From positions 1 to 36,833 of the forward strand of contig JAIRQQ010000056.1 in assembly GCA_031256395.1 (NCBI GenBank): a stretch of 36,833 nucleotides of DNA, written 5' to 3'. Below the pieces are notes generated by a model. That model worked only from the letters and a program-made list of their open reading frames with translations. It did not search any database and was not told the origin of the DNA. This stretch comes from Nitrososphaerota archaeon (GTDB taxonomy: Archaea > Thermoproteota > Bathyarchaeia > Bathyarchaeales > Bathycorpusculaceae). Positions within the stretch are counted from its first letter, which is position 1. Each line of letters starts with the position of its first letter. Below, one piece after another: positions 1-8,282 of this stretch. The position numbers and the translations under genes were made by a program.

Positions 1-27
1 TGTCGTTTTGGGTTTGTGGTTTGGGTT

Positions 28-118
28 TGTTGGGTTTGGGTGAAAAAGTTTGTGAAATGTCGGGTTCTAAGCGTTGGTTAATGAGCCTGGACAAAAAGCT
101 TTCACATAGAAAAAATAA
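28..118. repeat. Diverged repeat, copy A
   Basis: This stretch resembles 19142-19231. Both contain TTCTAA(A/G)CGTTG(A/G)TTAA, then GACAAAAAG, then ATAGAAAAAA in the same order, with similar G/T-rich sequence before. Copy B lies about 100 bases after a decayed transposase end, so both may be ends of one decayed IS family; that is inference. Each copy lies beyond the 3' end of a minus-strand gene, so a shared U-rich 3' region is the alternative. Confidence 0.5.
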
Positions 119-292
119 AACAAAATAACACCACAAACAACACCTTATTTTCAAAACACGGACGGCGTGTTACTGGCAACAGGTTAGCCGGCTTCAATTT
201 TTTATTACACCGATGCAACAAATTCTACCCTTTGTACACAAAAAAGTAAACGCATAAAACGTCGGCCATAATTGGTTTAATGCCAAGAAAGT

Positions 293-931
293 TTAGTCTG
301 TTGTGTTGTAGTAGCCCTTATCTACCTTTACAAAAATTAAAGGGCCGCGGCTGTGTGCCATTGCTCGTGCTTTGCGCATTGTATTGTTGAGAGCCACAAA
401 AAGTTGCTCGGTTTTAGGGAGACTTTGGAGGTATTTTTCACCCACTTCCATTTTAAGCAAGTTTTCTGCTAGGATTTCTGTTCCGCATATTTCGCCGTTT
501 TTAATAAGAGTGGCAACGACCAGCTCTTGGAGGTCTTGTTTGCACTCGATTTTTTGCCAAATAGGCTCTGCATCAGTGAGAGGTTTGTTCATCTTATTCC
601 ATTTGTTGGCACCCTGATTACCAATCAATAGTTTGACGCGTTCTTTCCATTTTTTAAACCACATGTTGCACCAAACGGCCAAAAATGCATCTAGTTCCTC
701 AGCATCTTTTTGACTAAGCGAATCTATGCGTTGAAGAATTTCAGGTTGTTCTACTTCTTGACCCACCAAGTCCCAACGGAATTTGAGGTAATTTGTAAAA
801 TCTTGGAAAGCCACCTGTAATACCGTGTGGTCAGAGCCCATTATATCTAGGGCTGGATCGGCTTCTCTTAGTTTCTCTGCTATCATGATTTCGACAAAGT
901 TCATTAGGATTCCCGCTGAAACCCGCTCCAT
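293..931 (-). CDS. Hypothetical protein, 212 aa
   Basis: I do not recognise this protein. It is soluble-looking, with no signal peptide or membrane segment, and rich in Trp, Lys and Glu. A helical, charged middle section (about residues 60-110) includes a WFKKWKERVK stretch. The ATG at 931 is used; a second ATG at 904 begins MNFVEIMIAEK and is an equally reasonable start. An AT-rich box A-like sequence (TTTAAATA) lies about 30 bases upstream on the minus strand, so the gene probably has its own promoter. The downstream neighbour on this strand is only the G/T-rich window edge. No function is proposed. Confidence 0.65.
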   Translation of the reverse strand: MERVSAGILMNFVEIMIAEKLREADPALDIMGSDHTVLQVAFQDFTNYLKFRWDLVGQEVEQPEILQRIDSLSQKDAEELDAFLAVWCNMWFKKWKERVKLLIGNQGANKWNKMNKPLTDAEPIWQKIECKQDLQELVVATLIKNGEICGTEILAENLLKMEVGEKYLQSLPKTEQLFVALNNTMRKARAMAHSRGPLIFVKVDKGYYNTTD

Positions 932-1001
932 ACCCAGTAGTTGAGGTTTTAATTAAACTTTATTTAAAAACGCCTATAACTGCCTTAGGCTAAAACTCGG
1001 A

Positions 1002-1021
1002 ATATGTCGAATTTGACATAT
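1002..1021. promoter_or_regulatory. Inverted repeat upstream of the 212-aa gene
   Basis: ATATGTC and GACATAT form perfect 7-base arms around a 6-base spacer. The repeat lies between the stop of the HAD gene (1034) and the box A of the 212-aa gene (about 962-970). It could be an operator for that gene or a 3' hairpin of the HAD transcript. No U-run follows it directly, which slightly favours an operator. Confidence 0.4.
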
Positions 1022-1033
1022 CCTTAAACCAGC

Positions 1034-1690
1034 CTATTCTATGTTAGCGGGTAGCGCTGTAATGTCGGGGAGGATTAAATCTGGTTGTTCTTTGGCCAGT
1101 TCCTCAGATCCAAAGAGACCGGAGAGTAATGCTACGGTGCATGATCCGGCGGCTTTTCCTGCTCTCATATCACTAACTGAGTCCCCCGCAATGATGCAGT
1201 CACACATTTTTAAGTCCAAGGTCTCGACGCATCGGATTAAGGCTTCAGGGGAAGGCTTGGGCTTTGATGTATCTAGCCCTGTTACAATTAAGCGGAAGTA
1301 TTGGGAGATGCCCAGATAGTTGAGTTCTTTTTGGATAACTTGGTTGGGGACATGGCGCATAGTGATTAGGGCTAGTTTAGCTTTTTCTGCAAGGCATTCA
1401 AGCGTCAGGGCTACATTTGGTAAGAGTTTGGCATGTTTTTCGGTGGCTGCGTGGAAGGCTTTTATGTATATGGGCATGAATTGGTCTGCACAGCCATAGG
1501 TGAGGTCGTTTAGGGTTTGGTGTTGTTCGAGGCGGCGGGGGATTTCTAGCAGGATTTGAGTGGAGGGTATTTCTTTGCCGATGGCTTGGAAGCTGATTTT
1601 GGCGGCTTCGAGGTAGGCTGTTTTGGAGTCAACAAGTGTGCCGTCTAGGTCTAGAAATATTCCGTTTGCCTTCAACTTGTTTGATTGCAT
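1034..1690 (-). CDS. HAD-superfamily phosphatase (phosphoglycolate phosphatase-like)
   Basis: A cytosolic HAD hydrolase of 218 aa. Motif I is FLDLDGTLVDS with the nucleophile Asp14 and general acid Asp16. Motif II is the Thr in LITMRH, motif III the Lys in SKPKPSPEAL, and motif IV GDSVSDMRAGKAAG near the C terminus. Length and the inserted helical cap after motif I fit the Gph/PpaX-like subfamily, which dephosphorylates small phosphomonoesters such as phosphoglycolate; the exact substrate cannot be read from the sequence. The start is ATG at 1690. Upstream lies a 16-base palindrome (1756-1771) resembling sequence in the pstS promoter region, so phosphate-linked control is possible. Confidence 0.88.
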   Translation of the reverse strand: MQSNKLKANGIFLDLDGTLVDSKTAYLEAAKISFQAIGKEIPSTQILLEIPRRLEQHQTLNDLTYGCADQFMPIYIKAFHAATEKHAKLLPNVALTLECLAEKAKLALITMRHVPNQVIQKELNYLGISQYFRLIVTGLDTSKPKPSPEALIRCVETLDLKMCDCIIAGDSVSDMRAGKAAGSCTVALLSGLFGSEELAKEQPDLILPDITALPANIE

Positions 1691-1755
1691 TGGGTTGTTT
1701 GGGGGTTCTTGTTTTTTAAAGGTTCTTCCCGATTTAGCAGTTATAACATAGCGCC

Positions 1756-1771
1756 TAGACTATATAGTCTA
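1756..1771. promoter_or_regulatory. 16-bp perfect palindrome in a divergent promoter region
   Basis: TAGACTATATAGTCTA is a perfect palindrome between the HAD phosphatase (start 1690, minus) and the small Cys-rich gene (start 1845, plus). With the following TATATAGTATGGA it aligns well with 5225-5250, in front of pstS (ACTATATAGACTATAG then TTATATGGA). It may be a regulator site overlapping box A. A link to phosphate control is inference. Confidence 0.45.
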
Positions 1772-1844
1772 TATATAGTATGGAGGTCATATCTATAGGT
1801 GTCGAGTGGTATATAATGTTTGACTAAGTGGAGATGATATAGTA

Positions 1845-1985
1845 ATGATTTCAAGAGACTGTGACGGATGCTCTAGACTAAAAGAGTGTAATATACGTTA
1901 CCGCCGAGCCGAAATAGGGGACAAAGTTTACTGTCCCGATGGAACAGCGCATCTAATTGATAGCTCAAGCAACCCCTTAAACTAG
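1845..1985 (+). CDS. Small Cys-rich protein, 46 aa
   Basis: An open frame from ATG 1845 to TAG 1983-1985. Four cysteines are arranged C6-x2-C9-x5-C15-x14-C30, which could bind one zinc ion or a small Fe-S centre. A GGAG sequence lies about 11 bases before the ATG, a box A-like TATATAA lies upstream, and a hairpin followed by T-rich sequence lies downstream (2012-2040). It is followed by another small Cys-rich gene on the same strand. I do not recognise a family. The Cys spacing plus flanking signals make it more likely real than chance, but its size limits certainty. Confidence 0.5.
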   Translation: MISRDCDGCSRLKECNIRYRRAEIGDKVYCPDGTAHLIDSSSNPLN

Positions 1986-2011
1986 AAAACAGCTATCAAA
2001 ATCAATTCGAC

Positions 2012-2040
2012 CCCGCATTGCGGGAGTAATTTTTATTTTT
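2012..2040 (+). terminator. Hairpin plus T-rich tail
   Basis: CCCGC-ATT-GCGGG forms a strong 5-bp GC stem, followed by AGTAATTTTTATTTTT. It lies just after the stop of the 46-aa gene and before the ribosome site of the 83-aa gene. It resembles an intrinsic terminator. Archaea mainly need the U-tract, which is present. Confidence 0.5.
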
Positions 2041-2079
2041 ATGCAATCAAGAGTTAACTATGTTAGGAGGCAGAGAGTG

Positions 2080-2331
2080 ATGGATTCGCAGAATTGCAGA
2101 TATTTTGATTTTGAGTGTGTAACTTGTGAGGGTTGTGAACATTTTGAGATTGACATCACCAAGTATCAGATGTGTAATAATTGTGGTGAGCAGTTCAAAG
2201 CGACCAAAACTAGTGGGATTGAGATGAAAAATAAAGAATCAGAAGAACGCCATCGATGCCCCCATTGTATGCATGTCAATATTAAAATAAATGACAAGCA
2301 CGTTGCCAACAAGACAAGTGCTTTTTATTGA
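2080..2331 (+). CDS. Small zinc-ribbon protein, 83 aa
   Basis: The start at 2080 is chosen because AGGAGG lies at 2065-2070, nine bases before it; the frame is open from an ATG at 2041 but that one has no ribosome site. The protein carries a Cys cluster near its N terminus (CVTCEGC), then a CNNC pair and a CPHC pair, enough for one or two zinc ribbons. The residues between the pairs are charged. It ends within the last 7 bases of the convergent 493-aa gene. No specific family is recognised; a nucleic-acid-binding or protein-interaction role is usual for such small archaeal ribbons. Confidence 0.65.
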   Translation: MDSQNCRYFDFECVTCEGCEHFEIDITKYQMCNNCGEQFKATKTSGIEMKNKESEERHRCPHCMHVNIKINDKHVANKTSAFY

Positions 2332-3806
2332 ATAAAGGGAATGGCGCGATAGATCTGGTAAGAGGATTCTCTTATTTTACCCTCACTTAGTAAACGTTGG
2401 ATGGCACGTCTTAGTTCAATTTCTCGTGAAGACTCGAGTGCAAATTTTTCTGATAGTAGAAAATAGCTCACGCCTAAGTCGTTTGTTTCTTTTTCAGTGA
2501 TGAATTTGAGTACTTGGCGGTCAAATTCACTCAAAGACACCATCTCGACTCCGCCGGGGGTAAATAGGTCCTCCCAGGCTTCGAATACGTTTTCAATATT
2601 TTTAACATAAAAATCCTCGATTGCTTTGAAAACTAGGGTATCGTCAACGGTTGTGATTTGTTGTGAGCGGGCTGATGATAGGGCTAGTCGTAGCGATGAT
2701 TGGGGTTTACCATAATAGTTGGCATCAAATAATCCGTGGCGTTGGACTTCTTTGGGGAGGTCATATTTTTCGGCGACGTTTATGATTTTTTGGCTGGCCT
2801 TTTCAAGGGTAGTGTTTAGGTCTGCTTGGGTTTTGCCTATAGTTGGGAAGAGCATTTGCATGGTTAGAATATATTTGGTGACATCTAGGGGAGGATCAAA
2901 GCGCATGGGATGCATCTCGGCGCTGCGCTCCAAAATAGCTGGTTGGTCCACCAGTCTAAGGGGAGGGTCATAGATCGATCGGGGCTGGTTACGTCTGCTA
3001 CCCAACCCAATAGAGAGCTCTGAGAGGCCTTTGGATAATCTTTTAGGCGCTCGACGGTCAAGAAATGTTACTAAATGTTGGTTGAGGGGCTTATCGGCGC
3101 TAAAGCTACGGAATTGCCAAGTGTAGGGAGAGAGGGGTTGCTCGGCGGCTAATTCAGGAATGGTTAGATTGCCGGATTTGCCCTGAGCTATATCTTGGGG
3201 GATTAGGTCATAGAAATATTTGAGTAATTTGTGGGTTTGGTGATGTTTGCTTTCATCATAGAGGGTGATGCTCAATCCGCCAGCTTGTCCCATATTTAGC
3301 AGGGGGGGTGAGCTGACAAATTCAAAAGCAAGCAGATCTTTTTGGGGGGAGAATATGCCGCTCCACGGTAAGAAGAGTTGTTGTTGGAATTCTTTGAAAT
3401 CGATTTCGGGTTTAATTGGCTGGTTGATTTTAGCAGAAACGATGTTATCAACAATTAGAGCCCAGTAATCATAGAAGGGTCTTTTTTGTCCTGTGATTGT
3501 TACATAGGAGAGGTTTGCTGGGATTGCTACATCGGGGGGGCATTCGCATATGATGTAGTCTTGGGGTAGATGGGCGGCGGGGATTAGGAGAAATCTGTTT
3601 CGGCCGAGTTTGCCGTCGTATACAACGGTGCCTGAAACAGAGGGGGTGGTGGATTTTTTTGCATAGGTAAACTCTTTTAGCAAGGATAGCTCCCAAGTGT
3701 TAAATTCGCTACCGTATTGTCTATTTCTAAAAGCAGGTTTTAGGGGCGTGAATTTATCCGCTTTTTTTGATTGAGTGTCAGATGCAGGTTTTGGAATAAA
3801 TGTCAC
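2325..3806 (-). CDS. MCM-like protein lacking the ATPase core
   Basis: A 493-aa soluble protein starting at GTG 3806, with GGAG ten bases upstream. The C-terminal part (about 310-410) reads like the lid helices of archaeal MCM helicases: KYILTMQMLFP, then SLRLALSSARS followed by ITTVDDTLVFKAIEDF. A final 80 residues look like a winged helix (RRAIQRLLSEGKIRE). The middle has no Walker A or Walker B motif. An N-terminal segment with YVTITGQKRPF could be an OB-like fold. I infer a degenerate MCM relative or DNA-binding accessory protein, not a helicase. The stop overlaps the convergent zinc-ribbon gene by 7 bases. Alternative: an unrelated lineage-specific winged-helix protein. Confidence 0.45.
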   Translation of the reverse strand: MTFIPKPASDTQSKKADKFTPLKPAFRNRQYGSEFNTWELSLLKEFTYAKKSTTPSVSGTVVYDGKLGRNRFLLIPAAHLPQDYIICECPPDVAIPANLSYVTITGQKRPFYDYWALIVDNIVSAKINQPIKPEIDFKEFQQQLFLPWSGIFSPQKDLLAFEFVSSPPLLNMGQAGGLSITLYDESKHHQTHKLLKYFYDLIPQDIAQGKSGNLTIPELAAEQPLSPYTWQFRSFSADKPLNQHLVTFLDRRAPKRLSKGLSELSIGLGSRRNQPRSIYDPPLRLVDQPAILERSAEMHPMRFDPPLDVTKYILTMQMLFPTIGKTQADLNTTLEKASQKIINVAEKYDLPKEVQRHGLFDANYYGKPQSSLRLALSSARSQQITTVDDTLVFKAIEDFYVKNIENVFEAWEDLFTPGGVEMVSLSEFDRQVLKFITEKETNDLGVSYFLLSEKFALESSREIELRRAIQRLLSEGKIRESSYQIYRAIPFIQ

Positions 3807-3995
3807 GTACCGGCGCTCCAGAGAACACTATTAACGCTACAACAATATAAGCAAGCACAGAACAAAAACCATTCACACCACATCATCAAGTTTTTGGTAT
3901 AGAAACAGAAAACAATGTGCCACATAGCCGATAAAAACGCAGGGCATAATTCATGATTAGGCTTATACATGCAAAGGAATTGGCTTAAGAAGGGG

Positions 3996-5060
3996 TTAAC
4001 TCAGAACAGAGTCAACGTTTAGATTAAGTACGATTTCTGAGATATCACTTGCGTATTCTGCAGTGCGTCTAACACTCTCGATAAGTAGTCGTAAGTTAGC
4101 GACACCTTCAGCGGGGATATGTTGAGAGGTGAGAATAGCTTCTTGCTCGATTTGATGAATTTGTTCTAGGTTTTCAAATACAGTTTCAGCTTGATGAAAA
4201 TCGTTTTTAAAGAGAGCACTTACGGAAGTTTCAAACATTGTGTTTGCTAGTTCGCTTAATTGGATAATTTTGTTTAGCAATTCCTTATCAACGGGTTCTT
4301 TTAAGTAGAGGATATTCTCAGCGATTTTTGTGGCATGATCGGCGCTACGTTCAACCGATTTAGTGATTAGTCGGTAGCCTAAACAATATTTTTGGCTGTC
4401 TAGGCCGATTTCTTTGACAAATCTTTGGTTGGAAACAGCTAGTTTTAATAACCGTACTATGTAGAGACCAAAGCGATTGACTTCACGATCGGTTTCGATA
4501 ACGGCTTTTGCACTGGAATAATCGAGATGTATAAGCGATTGCAGGGCTTCTTTGTGCATTGAGGAAGCGATTATGGCCATACGACTCAGAGCATTTTGCA
4601 CGGTTAGTTCGGGGTAATTTAGCAACACTTGGAGGGTTAAATCTGTGACAGTGTCGGTAACGATTTCTGTGCCGACAAGATAGTTTCGGGCAAAAGTTTT
4701 GAGGTGAGTTCTAAGTTTGGAGGGGAGAATTTTTTGGTTTTGGGCCCGGATATGTATGATGTTGTAGCCGTTTAGGTATGCAGAAATTACTGTTCTCATG
4801 ATGGCATCAGGATTGTCAGTTTGGACGGCTTTGATGAACGCTTCATCAGCTTGTCCTTGCTTGGGAAGACTGGAGGGCGATATAGATAGCGAGCCATCAT
4901 CTTCTTCGCGGACAATCATAGAGCTACCGCGTTTGAGCTCGTTTTTGGTTGCCCAGTCTTTGGGCAGAGAGAGAATAAATGTCGACCCACCAGTAACCTG
5001 TAGTTTACGTTGTTCTTCGTTTAATTTTTCTGTTTCTTTAACTGTCACTAGCAATTCCAA
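3996..5060 (-). CDS. AbrB-PhoU phosphate regulator
   Basis: A 354-aa protein with an N-terminal AbrB/SpoVT swapped-hairpin DNA-binding domain (about 15-60: RKLQVTGGSTFILSLPKDW) followed by two PhoU-type helical repeats (about 120-350). In archaea this architecture is annotated as a phosphate-uptake regulator. It is transcribed divergently from pstS across 244 bases, the usual arrangement for a local regulator that could bind the shared promoter region. The listed start is TTG at 5060; GTG at 5048 is an alternative. A box A-like TTTATATAG lies about 40 bases upstream. Direct regulation of pst is inferred from fold and position. Confidence 0.87.
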   Translation of the reverse strand: MELLVTVKETEKLNEEQRKLQVTGGSTFILSLPKDWATKNELKRGSSMIVREEDDGSLSISPSSLPKQGQADEAFIKAVQTDNPDAIMRTVISAYLNGYNIIHIRAQNQKILPSKLRTHLKTFARNYLVGTEIVTDTVTDLTLQVLLNYPELTVQNALSRMAIIASSMHKEALQSLIHLDYSSAKAVIETDREVNRFGLYIVRLLKLAVSNQRFVKEIGLDSQKYCLGYRLITKSVERSADHATKIAENILYLKEPVDKELLNKIIQLSELANTMFETSVSALFKNDFHQAETVFENLEQIHQIEQEAILTSQHIPAEGVANLRLLIESVRRTAEYASDISEIVLNLNVDSVLS

Positions 5061-5224
5061 GGCAGTTCTTAATGTACAAACAGTATATTAACTACACCTA
5101 TATAAACTATCAAACATATGAATCATATTTAGATACTGACTGCTGTTACATCAATTGCGTACACATAGACTACATAATATACAACTAACACCAATATATA
5201 TACCAATGGTTACACTAACAATTT

Positions 5225-5296
5225 TACTATATAGACTATAGATTATATGGACAACGCCTATATAATAGAATCAGTCGTAAATACAAAAACTAGAGG
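5225..5296 (+). promoter_or_regulatory. pstS promoter, candidate operator and ribosome site
   Basis: CTATA-tagac-TATAG (5227-5241) is an inverted repeat resembling the 16-bp palindrome at 1756. Box A is CCTATATAAT at 5258-5267, predicting transcription from about 5290. AGAGG at 5292-5296 lies eight bases before the pstS ATG, implying a very short leader. The site is well placed for control by the divergent AbrB-PhoU protein, but no binding is shown by sequence alone. Confidence 0.6.
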
Positions 5297-5304
5297 ATAA
5301 ACAT

Positions 5305-6408
5305 ATGAAAACCACGTACGTAATAGCAATTGCTGTAATTGCAATAATCATCGGCGCAGTAGCCGCATACGCATATCTATCGCCAGCAGCAGAAAATGTA
5401 GCGGAAAGTGTATCGATTACCGCTTCTGGTGCAACTTTCCCCCAACCCTTTCTATCAGAGACCATTGCAGAATACTCATCAATAAAACCCAACGTACAAA
5501 TTAATTATCAGGGTGGAGGTAGCGGTAAAGGTGTCACTGACTTGACAAACAAAATTGTTGACTTTGCATGTTCAGACGCACCCTTGTCTAGCTCACAAAG
5601 AGATGCCGCTCCTGACGTACTACACATCCCAGAAACCATCGGTGCAATCACAATAGCATACAACATTCCCAACATTGGAACAGGTCTAAAACTCACTGGC
5701 CCAATAGTAGCAGACATATTTTTAGGAAAAATAACCATGTGGGATGATCCCGCCATAACAGCAATCAACCCCGATTTAACTCTACCACACCGCGCAATAA
5801 CAGTGATCAATAGATCAGACGGTTCAGGAACAACCAACTGGTTCACAAAATACCTCTCTTCAGTCAGCGATACATGGAAAAACAAAGTCGGATCAGGCTC
5901 AACAGTTCAATGGCCAGTTGGAATAGGTCAAAGCGGCAACTCGGGAGTAGCAGCAATGGTCACCTCAACAGATTATGCAATTGGTTACATCGAACTAGCA
6001 TATACCTTAGAACACAATGTACCAGTTGCAGCAATCAAAAATCCCGCAGGCAACTATATCATCCCAACACTCGAAACGACAACAAATGCAGCTAAAGCCC
6101 TACCTTCTCCGCTTCCCTCAGGAAGTGACAGCTGGGAAGACATAGCCATACTCAACACCAGTGGCACAGACGCATATTCCATAGTCACTCCAACCTACAT
6201 GCTTGTCTACAAAGACCTTGGTGTGATCCCTGGAATGACCATGGCAAAAGCAACAGCAATTGTGCAATACATCTGGTATGTTACCCACGAGGGTCAACAA
6301 CTAGGTACACCACTACAGTATGCAACCCTGCCATCAAACTTAGTGAAGGTCAATGAAGCAACACTACAGACAATAACCTTTAACGGCGAAAAAGTACCAA
6401 CACGTTAA
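5305..6408 (+). CDS. pstS: Phosphate ABC transporter, substrate-binding protein PstS
   Basis: Extracellular phosphate-binding protein of the Pst importer, 367 aa. An N-terminal hydrophobic segment (about 4-25) serves as signal or membrane anchor; there is no lipobox Cys. Hallmark PstS motifs are present in order: SGATFPQPF, GGGSGKG, CSDAPLS, RSDGSGTTNW and GNSGV followed by GYIELAY. The Ser/Arg/Asp/Thr residues in these loops bind phosphate in known PstS proteins. It is first in the operon pstS-pstC-pstA-pstB-phoU, with its own box A and ribosome site. A hairpin with a T-run follows it, which may keep PstS levels above those of the permeases. Confidence 0.96.
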   Translation: MKTTYVIAIAVIAIIIGAVAAYAYLSPAAENVAESVSITASGATFPQPFLSETIAEYSSIKPNVQINYQGGGSGKGVTDLTNKIVDFACSDAPLSSSQRDAAPDVLHIPETIGAITIAYNIPNIGTGLKLTGPIVADIFLGKITMWDDPAITAINPDLTLPHRAITVINRSDGSGTTNWFTKYLSSVSDTWKNKVGSGSTVQWPVGIGQSGNSGVAAMVTSTDYAIGYIELAYTLEHNVPVAAIKNPAGNYIIPTLETTTNAAKALPSPLPSGSDSWEDIAILNTSGTDAYSIVTPTYMLVYKDLGVIPGMTMAKATAIVQYIWYVTHEGQQLGTPLQYATLPSNLVKVNEATLQTITFNGEKVPTR

Positions 6409-6425
6409 ACGACGGTGAGACTATG

Positions 6426-6457
6426 AGATCCCTCAGATCTTCCAAAACCTTTTTTTT
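6426..6457 (+). terminator. Hairpin and T8 run between pstS and pstC
   Basis: AGATC-cctca-GATCT (6426-6440) is followed nine bases later by eight Ts (6450-6457). It lies in the 78-base gap between pstS and pstC. A partial terminator here would give more pstS than pstCAB transcript, as is common for binding-protein genes. The stem is weak, so this is tentative. Confidence 0.35.
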
Positions 6458-6486
6458 GTTTGTATCTTTAGTTCAGGCAGATTAGT

Positions 6487-7419
6487 ATGATTAAGCTGAC
6501 AGGCGACAATATCTTTAAGTCCTTAATTGCAGTAATCGCCGCATCAGCCGCAATCATCATATTACTTAATACTTATGTTTTAATAACTGGTTCAACAAAC
6601 ATCCTTGCCACATCAGGCATCGAATTTATTACCGGAAAAAACTGGGACCCAAGCACAACATCATTTGGCGTCCTACCCTACATCCTTGGAACACTACTAA
6701 CCTCAGGCATCGCCCTGCTAGTAGGAGTACCGCTAAGCTTAGGCATCGCCATCTTTATCGTAGAAATGGCTCCCAAAGCCGTACGCGTACCCTTTTCCTA
6801 CTTGGTAGAAATGTTAGCAGCCGTTCCCAGCGTAATATATGGTCTTTGGGGTTTGTTTGTGCTACGCTTTTGGGTTTTAAACTACATCGAAATACCCCTA
6901 AACACATACTTAGGCTGGATACCCCTATTCAGCGGAGAACCTACCGGCATAGATATTCTCACCGCTGGACTGATTCTTGCCATCATGATCATTCCAACCG
7001 TAGCATCAGTCTCAAGAGAAGTCATAAGTGCCGTACCAAACTCAATCAGAGAAGGCGCATATGGCATAGGCGCCACCAAATGGGAAGTCATCCGCCACTG
7101 GGTCCTCAACTACGGACGCTCAGGCATATTTGGTGCAATAATTTTAGGCTTAGGCAGAGCAATAGGCGAAACTATGGCAGTAACAATGGTCATAGGCAAT
7201 GCTACTGGACCAAGAGCCATACCCACATCACTTTTCCAGCAAGGCCAAACCCTACCCTCCCTTATTGCCAACGGCTTCTCCGATTCAAATACACCCCTCC
7301 AAACCTCAGCCTACATAGGCGCAGGACTGGTCTTACTCATAATAAGTCTGATCATAAACATAGTAGCACATGTTATGGTGACACGCGTTCTAAAAGTCAA
7401 AGGAGGCGCCGTTGAATAA
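6487..7419 (+). CDS. pstC: Phosphate ABC transporter permease PstC
   Basis: Membrane permease of 310 aa with six predicted helices. The EAA-type loop for PstB contact is seen in VPNSIREGAYGIGATKWEV, followed by GRAIGETMAVTMVIGN, both typical of PstC. The first helix (about 12-32) is followed by an extracellular loop, then the permease core from about residue 65. The start is ATG 6487. An AGGAGG (7401-7406) inside its last codons serves the next gene, so pstC and pstA are translationally linked. Confidence 0.95.
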   Translation: MIKLTGDNIFKSLIAVIAASAAIIILLNTYVLITGSTNILATSGIEFITGKNWDPSTTSFGVLPYILGTLLTSGIALLVGVPLSLGIAIFIVEMAPKAVRVPFSYLVEMLAAVPSVIYGLWGLFVLRFWVLNYIEIPLNTYLGWIPLFSGEPTGIDILTAGLILAIMIIPTVASVSREVISAVPNSIREGAYGIGATKWEVIRHWVLNYGRSGIFGAIILGLGRAIGETMAVTMVIGNATGPRAIPTSLFQQGQTLPSLIANGFSDSNTPLQTSAYIGAGLVLLIISLIINIVAHVMVTRVLKVKGGAVE

Positions 7420-8282
7420 TACACAGCAGTCTATTAGATAAGCTAAACCTACACAACCATAGCCTTCGTAAGTTTAAGAACAAATTCTTCTACGTGCTCT
7501 GCTTAATCTGTGTCATAATTGCCATCGTACCCCTGCTAAGTATCCTCTTTGAGGTCATAATACGAGGTGCACCCGCCATAAACTGGCAGTTCTTAACTGG
7601 AAATGGCCTACGAAACAACATAGGACCAGCCATACAAGGAACACTTGTTTTAATCGGGTTGACCAGCGCCATTGGCATCCCAATTGGAGTATTTACTGGC
7701 GTGTACCTTGCTGAATATGGAACTAACAAATATGCCACATGGATACGAACCATAAATGACATACTAACTGGGTTCCCCTCCATAATCGTGGGCATAACTG
7801 CATACAGCCTAATTGTTGTCGGCTTAACCGGGCGCTTTTCACCTATGGCCGGAGCCGCAGCGTTAGCGTTTATAATGATCCCCATCGTTGCAAGAACAAC
7901 CGAAGAATCACTCAAACTGGTACCAAATAGCGTTCGAGAAGCATCCATGGCTCTGGGCATACACCGATGGAGAACAACCATAAGCGTCATGTTACCCTCA
8001 GCAAAAGGGGGCTTAGTAACAGGTGTCATCCTTGCTGTAGCACGCATAGCCGGCGAAACCGCACCCATCCTACTCACAATCTTGGGCAGTTTCTACTTCT
8101 TCCAAGGACTCAATGCCCCAATAGATGCATTACCTCTGCGCATCTACCTAAGTTCTCGATCACATCTTCAAGTAGAACAGACACAAGCATGGGGTGCAGC
8201 ACTAGTGTTGATTTTAATAGTTTTGGCCCTTAACATAGGCGTTAGATTAGCCAGCAGGGGCCGATATAAAGGAACAAGGTGA
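7412..8282 (+). CDS. pstA: Phosphate ABC transporter permease PstA (start frame-shifted)
   Basis: Second Pst permease, with six helices, a [17 protein letters not shown] coupling loop and [13 protein letters not shown]. The uninterrupted frame has its first usual start at GTG 7494, giving 262 aa and cutting directly into helix 1. The frame stays open further up and encodes a PstA-like basic N terminus ([10 protein letters not shown]). AGGAGG at 7401-7406 sits five bases before TTG 7412, which lies in another frame. Removing one base between about 7415 and 7433 would join them and give 289 aa, the normal length. I therefore propose 7412 as the start, with a one-base indel in the sequence. If the sequence is exact, GTG 7494 must be used. 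Confidence 0.85.

Noticed and set aside
6423-6485. 20-codon frame between pstS and pstC
   Set aside because: It spans the hairpin and T-run, has no ribosome site, and its Phe-rich end comes from the T8 tract.
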